From the NCBI GenBank assembly GCA_002380675.1, contig DFWB01000236.1:1-12328 (forward strand): DNA of 12,328 nucleotides, written 5' to 3'. A program made the translations under genes and the position numbers. Under the pieces are notes generated by a model. It saw nothing but the letters and a program-made list of their open reading frames with translations, was not told the DNA's origin and ran no database searches. Positions within the stretch are counted from its first letter, which is position 1. Each line of letters starts with the position of its first letter. Below are positions 6,188 to 12,328 of this stretch, one piece after another. This stretch comes from Akkermansiaceae bacterium UBA4145. GTDB lineage: Bacteria > Verrucomicrobiota > Verrucomicrobiia > Verrucomicrobiales > Akkermansiaceae.

Positions 6188-7584
6188 TGTTTGACTCTGT
6201 CAGCCACGAGATAACCAGGCGGCAACTTCTTGGAAGTGCTCCCCTCGCTCTTGGGTCGTTAGCCCTTGCCTCCATGTTCAAAGCGGAATGCGGGAAAAGC
6301 GCAGGTCTTCATCATCTTGCCCCCCGAGCTCGACGAGTCATTTACCTGTTCATGTCAGGGGGGCCTTCTCACGTGGATACTTTTGATCCAAAGCCCGCTC
6401 TGACGAAGAAACACGGAAAGGAAATGCCTCCGGATCTCATCAGGAACCATGAGTTTGCAATGATCAAAGAGGATCGGCCCAAGATAAAGGGGTCTCCGTG
6501 GAACTTTCGATCTCGGGGACAGAGCGGAACCGAGGTCTCCGACCTCTTTCCCCACGTTGGAAAGGTTATTGATGAGATCGCAGTCATTCGTTCCCTGCAT
6601 ACCGACAGCTTTAACCACGATCCTGCCGTGATGTTCATGAACACGGGAAGCGTACGTTTCGGACGACCCTCGATGGGCTCCTGGCTGTCTTATGGCCTTG
6701 GATCAGAAAACAGCGACCTTCCTTCATTCGTGGTCCTCGTTTCGGGACAGAATCGCCAACCGCTTCTCGACAGTTACTGGGGAGCAGGCTTTCTCCCTTC
6801 AGAACACCAAGGCACGACCTTCCGTACTTCTGGAGACCCTGTTCTCCACATTGCTAATCCTCCCGGGATCAGCCGGTCGGAGCGCCGTCGCCAGCTCAAT
6901 CTCCTGAAATGGATGAATCAACGGCGGCACGCAGCTGTCAATGACCCGGAAATCTCCGCCCGGATTGCCCAGTATGAGCTGGCATACCGTATGCAGGTGG
7001 CCGTTCCGGAACTCACTGATATCTCCAATGAAACAGACTCAGCACGTGAATTTTACGGGGCGAAACCCGGAGAAGCGTCTTTTGCCAATAACTGTCTCCT
7101 TGCACGAAGACTGGCCGAACGGGGAGTACGCTTTATTCAGCTCTACGACAAGGGATGGGATTCCCACGGCTCCATAAAGAAGGAGCACGCTAAACGCTGC
7201 CAATCAGTGGACCAGCCTATTGCTGCTCTGCTGACCGATCTACGCCAGCGTGGGCTCCTCGACGAAACCCTTGTCATCTGGGGTGGCGAATTTGGCCGCA
7301 CCCCGATGTCACAGGGAAGTGGGCAAGGGGCTGGCAGGGATCACCACCCACACGGATTCACGATGTGGCTGGCCGGGGGAGGAATTCAGCCGGGGATTGT
7401 TCATGGGGCAACCGATGAATTGGGCTACTTCGCCGAAAAGGACAAAGTCCATGTTCATGATCTCCATGCGACTCTTCTCCACTGCCTCGGACTACGTCAC
7501 AGAGACTTCACTTTCTCTCATCAGGGCCGTAACTTCCGCCTCACTGATGAATTTGGAGAGGTGGTCGAGTCTCTACTCGGCTAG
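6184..7584 (+). CDS. DUF1501 domain-containing protein, Tat-exported
   Basis: A 466-residue DUF1501 protein of the alkaline-phosphatase-like superfamily. The N-terminus carries a twin-arginine signal (TRRQLLGS, Arg12-Arg13) followed by a hydrophobic Ala/Leu stretch, so it is expected to be exported folded by Tat. Core motifs are visible: RVIYLFMSGGPSHVDTFDPKP (about 51-71), ERGVRFIQLYDKGWDSH (about 312-328), GGEFGRTP (367-374), RDHHPHGF (385-392) and HVHDLHAT (423-430), where the fold usually has metal-ligand Asp and His residues. The ATG at 6184 overlaps the preceding TGA as ATGA; a second ATG follows immediately at 6187. An in-frame start at 6130 would bury the signal peptide and is rejected. 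It forms the standard pair with the DUF1549/DUF1553 protein. The substrate is unknown; hydrolysis of a phosphate or sulfate ester is only a fold-based possibility. It ends 13 bp from a convergent gene. Confidence 0.9.
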   Translation: MMFDSVSHEITRRQLLGSAPLALGSLALASMFKAECGKSAGLHHLAPRARRVIYLFMSGGPSHVDTFDPKPALTKKHGKEMPPDLIRNHEFAMIKEDRPKIKGSPWNFRSRGQSGTEVSDLFPHVGKVIDEIAVIRSLHTDSFNHDPAVMFMNTGSVRFGRPSMGSWLSYGLGSENSDLPSFVVLVSGQNRQPLLDSYWGAGFLPSEHQGTTFRTSGDPVLHIANPPGISRSERRRQLNLLKWMNQRRHAAVNDPEISARIAQYELAYRMQVAVPELTDISNETDSAREFYGAKPGEASFANNCLLARRLAERGVRFIQLYDKGWDSHGSIKKEHAKRCQSVDQPIAALLTDLRQRGLLDETLVIWGGEFGRTPMSQGSGQGAGRDHHPHGFTMWLAGGGIQPGIVHGATDELGYFAEKDKVHVHDLHATLLHCLGLRHRDFTFSHQGRNFRLTDEFGEVVESLLG

Positions 7585-7597
7585 ATTTCAGGTCCGC

Positions 7598-8698
7598 TTA
7601 GAACTCAACCATCTTGCTCCCATTCTGAGCGGATTCAAGACAGGCGTCTAGGATCAGCTGGGTCTTGAGTGCTGCCTCTGCCCAGAAGAGATCCGGTGTT
7701 CCTCCCAGCGCAAGGTCACCGAAATTACGGAAGAGCTTGGTTTCCTGGGCCGCAGGGTCGTTACCACCGGGCTCAGGGACAAACTCACGCCGGAGATGCT
7801 TCTCCATCGTGAACTTGCAGCCCTCAATCACGAACTCGGCGTTGTTAACGTGAAAGTCGAGTTCCCCATCAGGATAGGGGAGAACAAGGTCATCGAGGCG
7901 GATGTTCCCCTTGTCGCCACTAACGTGCAGCCACTGCTGGTGATTGGTCAGGAAGGAATTATAGAAAGTAGCCGAGATCCCGCTGTCAAAAAACAGCTCG
8001 GCGCTCAGCTCGGTCGGCACCTGATTCGGGCTATCAGCTCTTGAGGCACTGGAAAGCATGGTGGCCCGAAGAGACTTGGGCATCTCAAAATTCATCACGA
8101 AGAGCGTCGCCCTGATGGTGTACCAACCCAGATCCCCAAGACAACCTGCCGGCTCCAATTCACTGCTGAGCCGGATGTTTCCTGCCAGAAATTCAGGCGG
8201 AGCGCAGAAACTGAAGGCCGACGCAATCCGGGTAATCTTACCAACATTGGAGGGATTATCGAGGGCCGCACGCAGCTTGGGCATCCGGTCACTGTGCACA
8301 TACATAATTCCATCCATGAACTGCACGTTGTTAGCCGCGCAGGCATCTGTCATCTCCATCAGATCTGCGTGGCTGACTGCACAGGGCTTTTCACACATCA
8401 CGTGCTTGCCCGCGTTGGCTGCCTTGATGACCCACTCCTTGCGCAAGCCGGTGGGCAGGGGAATGTAGACCGCATCCACGTCATCCGCGGCGATGATCTC
8501 GTCGTATCCCCCGATCGCCCGCGGCACGTCCTCAAAAGGGACCTCGGCCTGGCAGCCATCAATAAACTGCTGGGCCTTTGCCGCATCACGGCTTGCCACT
8601 GCCGTGACAACCCCGTTCCCGGAATTTCTGATCGCTTCCCAGTTCTTACATGCAATCCCTGCCGTGCTAAGGATGCCCCAACGCAATGTTTCTGCCAT
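7598..8698 (-). CDS. Gfo/Idh/MocA-family NAD(P)-dependent oxidoreductase
   Basis: A 366-residue cytoplasmic sugar oxidoreductase. The N-terminal Rossmann segment begins RWGILSTAGIACKNW with VTAVASRD after the second strand. The catalytic-type motif CEKPCA places Lys104 in the EKP position, and a DGIMYVHSDRMPKL segment follows. STAGIA instead of a strict GxGxxG, and the MYVHSDRM region, resemble the dimeric dihydrodiol/D-xylose 1-dehydrogenase branch. The substrate is therefore likely a sugar or related polyol, but this is inference. The ATG at 8698 is preferred over an in-frame TTG at 8734, because family members begin just before the first strand. There is no signal peptide, unlike secreted Gfo/Idh proteins common in PVC bacteria. 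It is the third gene of the minus-strand unit, 106 bp after the sulfatase stop. Product activity in vivo would depend on uptake of the released sugar. Confidence 0.88.
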   Translation of the reverse strand: MAETLRWGILSTAGIACKNWEAIRNSGNGVVTAVASRDAAKAQQFIDGCQAEVPFEDVPRAIGGYDEIIAADDVDAVYIPLPTGLRKEWVIKAANAGKHVMCEKPCAVSHADLMEMTDACAANNVQFMDGIMYVHSDRMPKLRAALDNPSNVGKITRIASAFSFCAPPEFLAGNIRLSSELEPAGCLGDLGWYTIRATLFVMNFEMPKSLRATMLSSASRADSPNQVPTELSAELFFDSGISATFYNSFLTNHQQWLHVSGDKGNIRLDDLVLPYPDGELDFHVNNAEFVIEGCKFTMEKHLRREFVPEPGGNDPAAQETKLFRNFGDLALGGTPDLFWAEAALKTQLILDACLESAQNGSKMVEF

Positions 8699-8804
8699 GA
8701 GCCGGGATTTAGAGTCCTCGCAGACACTTGGCAAGCTTGCCGTTCTGGACGAAAGGCTGCGGCATCACTCCAGCGACACGATCGAGTGACGCTCCGCCCC
8801 AGTG

Positions 8805-10133
8805 CTATTTCACGGCTTCGGCCAAATAACCCTGCAACCGCTGCAGGACCTTCCCCTCTCTTTCCGCAAGGTTACGCTGCTCTCCCTGGTCGTGATGAAG
8901 GTCGTAAAGTTCTGGCTGCTTCTCAGGACTATTCTGAACCAGCTTCCACTTTCCGGCCCTCACAGCCTCTTTACTGCCAAACTTCCAGTAAAGATACTCG
9001 TGGCTTTTCTGCTTCCTGCCTCTGAGCGCATTCACAAACGAAATACCGTCAACAGGATGAGATACTTCTGCCCCGGCCAGCTCACAGGCCGTTGGAAGAA
9101 AATCCCAGAAGGCTAGCGGCTCAGAACAGGTGGTCCCAGGTTCTACCACCCCGGGCCACCACGCAATGGCAGGAACGCGGATACCTCCATCGTAGAGATC
9201 CCGCTTGAATCCACGCAGGGGTCCATTGGCATTGAAAACCTCATGCTTATGACCTCCCTCGGAGTGGGGCCCGTTGTCAGAGGTAAAGACTACAAGAGTT
9301 CTATGATCAATTTTCAGCTCCCGGAGGAGGTCGATAAGTCGACCAACATCTCGATCCATCCAGCTGACCATGGCAGCTTGCCCCTTGCTCGTATTTTTCC
9401 AGTCTCGTTTCTCATAGATCCCGTAGTTCGGCACCTCCATCCCGTCACCGTGAACGCGACCCCCTTCATTATTAGCATGAGGAATCGTCCAGTGCACATG
9501 AAGGAGAAAGGGCTCTTCCCGGTTCTCCCTGATGAAGCCGAAGGCCTGATCAGTCATGATCGGGTGAGACCAGGTAACTTTTTGGGAAGCTACCCTTCCA
9601 CGCGCGCCCGGATGGTTAGAAATGACGTTACCGGCGAGAGGGAACTTCTTTTCATTCAGCCATAGGTGAGTGGGATAGTAGTTGTGAGCCTGTCCCTGAT
9701 CGAGATAACCCATCCAGAAATCAAATCCATTCTTCAGTGGAAACCCACTTGTTCCGACACCTCCCATCGCCCACTTGCCAACCCCCCCGGTGCGATAACC
9801 AGCAGTCTTGAGAAGTTCGGCCACCGTAATATCCTCAGGCTTGAAGTGATAATTTGCGTTGGAGGAGATGGGGGTATGCCCCATGTGCTTGCCCGTCCAG
9901 AGAGAGAGTCGGGAAGGCCGGCACACCGTGCATCCCGCATAAAAATCAGTGAATCGCATTCCTTGCCTCGCCATCTCATCAAGCCGCGGAGTAGCCATAC
10001 TCTTCTGGCCAAAGCATCCCAGATCTCCGTATCCGAGATCATCACACATGATCCAGATAATATTGGGTTTTGAGGGGAGATCTGCGGCCGAAACGAAACC
10101 AGCAAGAAACAGGGCTACAAGGAGACGGAACAT
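8805..10133 (-). CDS. Secreted arylsulfatase-like sulfatase (formylglycine type, Cys)
   Basis: A 442-residue S1-type sulfatase. Residues 1-17 form a Sec signal peptide (MFRLLVALFLAGFVSAA). Metal-binding Asp31-Asp32 lie in IIWIMCDDLGYGDLG. The activation signature C-x-P-S-R is intact (Cys71 in CRPSRLSLWTG), so Cys71 should be converted to formylglycine. The second half carries TSDNG (Asp286-Asn287) and the LRGFKRDLYDGGIRVPAIAWWPG block. The activation-site Lys120 is in GKWAMGG, where many family members have GKWHLG or GKWGLG. The segment GFDFWMGYLDQGQAHNYYP is typical of a large marine arylsulfatase-A-like group. The reading frame stays open up to 10394, but the ATG at 10133 is chosen because it begins the signal peptide. 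No sulfatase-maturating enzyme is in the window. It probably removes sulfate from polysaccharide in periplasm or outside; the exact ester is unknown. Confidence 0.92.
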   Translation of the reverse strand: MFRLLVALFLAGFVSAADLPSKPNIIWIMCDDLGYGDLGCFGQKSMATPRLDEMARQGMRFTDFYAGCTVCRPSRLSLWTGKHMGHTPISSNANYHFKPEDITVAELLKTAGYRTGGVGKWAMGGVGTSGFPLKNGFDFWMGYLDQGQAHNYYPTHLWLNEKKFPLAGNVISNHPGARGRVASQKVTWSHPIMTDQAFGFIRENREEPFLLHVHWTIPHANNEGGRVHGDGMEVPNYGIYEKRDWKNTSKGQAAMVSWMDRDVGRLIDLLRELKIDHRTLVVFTSDNGPHSEGGHKHEVFNANGPLRGFKRDLYDGGIRVPAIAWWPGVVEPGTTCSEPLAFWDFLPTACELAGAEVSHPVDGISFVNALRGRKQKSHEYLYWKFGSKEAVRAGKWKLVQNSPEKQPELYDLHHDQGEQRNLAEREGKVLQRLQGYLAEAVK

Positions 10134-10258
10134 GGCGCCCAAGCTAACCACTTCTGGAATCGTGAGACAAGATCCCCCTGCAGAGGCCTGCTCTCGGGAT
10201 AGCTCGTCCCGTCCCCCCGGAGCAATATTACTGAATACACCGCCCAATGCCGGGCACT

Positions 10259-11020
10259 CTACTTCATTGCGGAGTAATCCACTGGCACCAGAAGGGTCGA
10301 CTGAACCCCTCCTTTTTTGAGCAGGATCGGTCCGTCTACCTGAGAAGCCTTGCGGGCGGCCTCCCACGCTGGATCCTTTCGAAAGGCCTCCCACGACGCA
10401 GCACGAGCACTCTCATCCTTATGGGCAATAAGATAGGTGAGGGTGACATCCGCGGATTGCTGATCTTCCATCAGGTCACAATACAGAAGGTTGGTAATCC
10501 CGTGCTTGGTAAAAAGCGCGCAGGTGTGATCGCGAAAGCGTTTGTTGATATTGGCCCGCTTGCCCTCGTGAGTTGTGTAGGTCCGGAGCTCGAAGAGTCG
10601 ATTGGGGTTCTCGGCCGCAACTTTGAGCGTGGGAGAGTAATCCGTAGCAGTGAGGAATACCCGGTCAATCTTGCGCACAAGTTTTCCTCCTTTAGTTGAA
10701 GCCTTGTAGGCCGCCACCCACGCCGGATCCTTAAGAAAGGCTCCCCATGACTCTTGTGCCGCCTTTCGATTCTCATGTGAGACAATGTAAATTAACGCAT
10801 TGGATTCATTCTTCACAGGAACCCAATATCCGACATTCCGCATTCCATGCTTCTCAAAAAGATCACAGGTGTGGTCGCGAAATCGCGCGTGCAGAGCGTC
10901 AAGCTTTCCCTCGTTGGCATAGTATGTTCTCAGCTCAAAAATACGGTTGCTGTCTTCAGCAGCGCACAAGCTCGTTACCAGCGACGTGATCAGGGCGGCC
11001 AGAAAGGTGAAAAGTTTCAT
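10259..11020 (-). CDS. Secreted NIPSNAP family protein with two tandem domains
   Basis: A 253-residue protein made of two NIPSNAP (dimeric alpha-beta barrel-like) domains. The ATG at 11020 begins a clear Sec signal peptide (MKLFTFLAALITSLVTSLCAA, cleavage near residue 21); the open frame extends 20 codons upstream, without support. Domain 1 runs about 26-127 and domain 2 about 141-250. The two align directly: RIFELRTYYANEGKL/RLFELRTYTTHEGKR, RFRDHTCDLFEKHGM/RFRDHTCALFTKHGI, KDPAWVAAYKAS/KDPAWEAARKAS, and an ATDYS/PVDYS ending. This is an obvious internal duplication. The molecular function of bacterial NIPSNAP proteins is not settled; secreted versions are frequent in Planctomycetota and Verrucomicrobiota. 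It heads the minus-strand unit, 125 bp before the sulfatase, and may share its promoter. A convincing promoter was not found upstream. Confidence 0.88.
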   Translation of the reverse strand: MKLFTFLAALITSLVTSLCAAEDSNRIFELRTYYANEGKLDALHARFRDHTCDLFEKHGMRNVGYWVPVKNESNALIYIVSHENRKAAQESWGAFLKDPAWVAAYKASTKGGKLVRKIDRVFLTATDYSPTLKVAAENPNRLFELRTYTTHEGKRANINKRFRDHTCALFTKHGITNLLYCDLMEDQQSADVTLTYLIAHKDESARAASWEAFRKDPAWEAARKASQVDGPILLKKGGVQSTLLVPVDYSAMK

Positions 11021-11449
11021 AATGGGTCTCAGTATTTCGCGAACGTGATGGTTAGTAACGTGAGAGGCAGCTTGCCGCAATCTTTCGTCTCCATCGATCA
11101 GGCATTATCCAGAGCCGATTATCTCTACAAGACTCCATCCATGCTCGCTCCATACAGGAATGTCAGCGAGTTGGGGCGTGTTTCCGCTTCATCCGACTCA
11201 TAGTCATACCCTTTTTGATTCGGGTAAACGTAATATCCGATGAACTAAACACGCAACTTCAAGGTTGACGCACCCTGCAGGGGAAGTCGATACTGCCGGA
11301 AGCTGTCCACCCAGCACAACTTTCGCAAGAAACCCATTTCCATAGGCAACCCAACAGAGGGGGGAGAACTTCGGTTCTCCCCCTTCTCTTTTAATTCAGG
11401 CAGCCCCATCTGATCCAGATACGCTTCGGACCAGTGCCAAGTCCACCTA
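11021..11449. other. Gene-free gap between NIPSNAP and haemagglutinin-like genes
   Basis: I find no convincing protein gene here. The open frames overlapping it have no recognisable domain or supporting start. It should contain the promoter and leader of the NIPSNAP gene (right-to-left) and the 3' end of the haemagglutinin-like transcript. The one strong signal is the hairpin terminator at 11356-11396. A weak plus-strand promoter-like pair (TTGACG 11265-11270, 18-bp spacer, GATACT 11289-11294) precedes it and would give an RNA of about 90 bases. Confidence 0.5.
11356..11396 (+). terminator. Strong rho-independent terminator with UUCG tetraloop
   Basis: Bases 11356-11369 pair with 11374-11387 in a 14-bp stem (one G-T wobble, at 11359/11384). 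The loop is the extra-stable c(TTCG)g at 11370-11373. It is followed by CTCTTTTAATT, a U-rich tail on the plus strand. On the minus strand the same stem is followed by GTTGGGTTG, a poor tail. By sequence it therefore faces plus-strand transcription, yet the nearest upstream plus-strand gene ends at 7584. It lies 62 bp past the stop of the minus-strand haemagglutinin-like gene and may also end that transcript. Confidence 0.85.
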
Positions 11450-12328
11450 CTACCGCTTCTTTGCTTTCGAGCCGCCGCGCGTTCCAAAAAAACTTTGTCC
11501 CCGCGCCAGATGCCCGGTTCTCCTCGCCGTATTACCTGCAAGGGCATCGTTGCGCTCTCTGGAATCGCCTTGGGCCCGATTGGCCCTTTGTCTCTGGGAG
11601 CTTGCGCTCCCAGTCACCGGGGCCGACTCCCGGAGGATAACTCGCCTTGAACTCTTTGACTGCCCCGGACTCGAAACGACTGGAATCCGGCTCAGCCCCG
11701 TACTAAGCGAAGAGGGTGCATCTCCTCGATCCGGATTCAGGACCGCCCCGGGACCCGGGGCAGGAAACGGCATGATAATATCCGCAGAAATGAGCGCGCC
11801 CCCTTCGTTGATGAGCGTCCCTCCTTCATCAACCCTCATCATCACAACCCCACCTAGCTGGTCTGCCTGAAGAACACCATTGTTACTGATTCCCGCCTCA
11901 CTGGTGATCTCCACCATCTGTCCGGCGCGAATAACCTGAGTATTCAGAATATTGCCATTGACGCTACCAGGTAGCCGTTCGATACGGACCGAACCCGCTG
12001 TGCCGCTCTCGGGCAGGAGTCTGAAACTTTGCCCCCCGAAGATTCTCACCGCCCCCGCAGGTGCAAGAATCTCGCTACCTCCGTTATCACCACCCCCTAT
12101 AAGAACCGCAGCTCCCCCCAAGACTACATCCCCGGACGTCGCAGAAACTTTCCCTCCAAAAATATTGAGCCGGCTCCCCGGGTCCGCGTTCATGAAATTT
12201 GCAGCCTCTCCAGTCATCAGCTGCACGGAGGCCTGCGCGTCGAGGTTCTGAGTGACGATCGTCACCGATCCTGCCTCCACCGTGCCCTGAATATTCAGGC
12301 CTGTATTGGGGTGGGTGACAATCAGATT
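11450..12328 (-). CDS. Filamentous haemagglutinin-like (two-partner secretion) beta-helix protein, C-terminal part
   Basis: The frame enters at the right edge without a start and runs 292 codons to a TAG at 11450-11452. The first ~185 visible residues show short Gly/Asn/Val-rich strands typical of the right-handed beta-helix of TPS/haemagglutination-activity proteins: GSVTIVTQ, GGKVSATSGDVVLGGAAVLIGGG, GAVRIFGGQSF, NGVLQADQLGGVVMMRVDEGGTLINEG. The N-terminal secretion domain proper would lie outside the window. From about visible residue 187 the helix ends in a Pro/Gly stretch (PFPAPGPGAVLNP), then a ~100-residue low-complexity tail rich in Ser and Arg (roughly 19 Lys/Arg against 6 Asp/Glu), ending KAKKR. 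No LPXTG, PEP-CTERM or Por-type sorting signal is visible. A GTG at 12280 could mimic a start, but the frame and the repeat pattern continue upstream. Surface or secreted adhesin is the likely role; the transporter partner is not in the window. Confidence 0.6.
   Translation of the reverse strand, partial: NLIVTHPNTGLNIQGTVEAGSVTIVTQNLDAQASVQLMTGEAANFMNADPGSRLNIFGGKVSATSGDVVLGGAAVLIGGGDNGGSEILAPAGAVRIFGGQSFRLLPESGTAGSVRIERLPGSVNGNILNTQVIRAGQMVEITSEAGISNNGVLQADQLGGVVMMRVDEGGTLINEGGALISADIIMPFPAPGPGAVLNPDRGDAPSSLSTGLSRIPVVSSPGQSKSSRRVILRESAPVTGSASSQRQRANRAQGDSRERNDALAGNTARRTGHLARGQSFFGTRGGSKAKKR

Noticed and set aside
8294..9025. 243-codon plus-strand open frame
   Set aside because: It spans antisense parts of the Gfo/Idh and sulfatase genes and their spacer, and its product has Cys/Pro/Arg-rich shadow composition.
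10134..10394. 87-residue upstream extension of the sulfatase
   Set aside because: It overlaps the end of the NIPSNAP gene and precedes a clear signal peptide starting at 10133.
11125..11247. 39-codon open stretch on the minus strand between two TAG codons with protein-like composition (YYVYPNQKGYDYES)
   Set aside because: It has no start codon at its beginning, no recognisable family and no link to the frames around it. It may be the decayed end of a lost gene, but it cannot be supported.
11245..11547. 100-codon minus-strand open frame overlapping the end of the haemagglutinin-like gene
   Set aside because: It overlaps the Arg-rich tail in another frame and runs through the terminator hairpin; it has no domain and no ribosome binding site.
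1..12328. CRISPR arrays, transposases, phage genes, toxin-antitoxin pairs
   Set aside because: I looked for spaced direct repeats, inverted terminal repeats and characteristic proteins on both strands and found none.

Overview
The window looks like chromosomal DNA from a member of the PVC superphylum, most likely a free-living, probably marine, Verrucomicrobiota; Planctomycetota is the main alternative. The reasons are the gene families: a DUF1549/DUF1553 protein with its DUF1501 partner, DUF5069, a secreted TIM-barrel isomerase-like protein, a sulfatase, secreted NIPSNAP proteins and a clan CD (C13/caspase-like) peptidase. This is inferred from family distribution; there is no rRNA or other phylogenetic marker in the window. 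Base composition is moderately GC-rich and even. I see no insertion sequence, phage gene, CRISPR array, rRNA or intact tRNA.

Layout. (1) 1-837, minus: 5' part of a secreted clan CD cysteine peptidase-like protein, cut by the left edge. (2) 838-1026: divergent intergenic region with a near-ideal LacI/GalR-type operator at 908-921. (3) 1027-7584, plus: a five-gene unit. It encodes a secreted alpha/beta hydrolase (Abhydrolase_7/acetylxylan-esterase-like), a secreted sugar-phosphate-isomerase-like TIM barrel, a cytoplasmic DUF5069 protein, a large DUF1549-LamG-DUF1553 protein and a Tat-exported DUF1501 protein. The last two overlap by three bases. (4) 7598-11020, minus, convergent: in transcription order a secreted two-domain NIPSNAP protein, a secreted arylsulfatase-like enzyme and a cytoplasmic Gfo/Idh/MocA oxidoreductase. 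(5) 11021-11449: a gap without a gene, holding a very strong hairpin terminator with a UUCG loop oriented for plus-strand transcription, although no plus-strand gene lies in front of it. (6) 11450-12328, minus: C-terminal part of a filamentous-haemagglutinin-like (two-partner-secretion) beta-helix protein with an unusual basic tail, open at the right edge.

How the genes may work together (inference): extracytoplasmic hydrolysis of decorated, possibly sulfated carbohydrate (esterase plus sulfatase), followed by isomerase- and dehydrogenase-type sugar chemistry, beside the DUF1549/DUF1553 and DUF1501 pair that is greatly expanded in PVC bacteria and still lacks a settled function. The LacI-type operator upstream of the plus-strand unit fits carbohydrate-responsive control. 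None of the inspected start codons has a good Shine-Dalgarno sequence, so starts were chosen from signal peptides, domain boundaries and gene overlaps.
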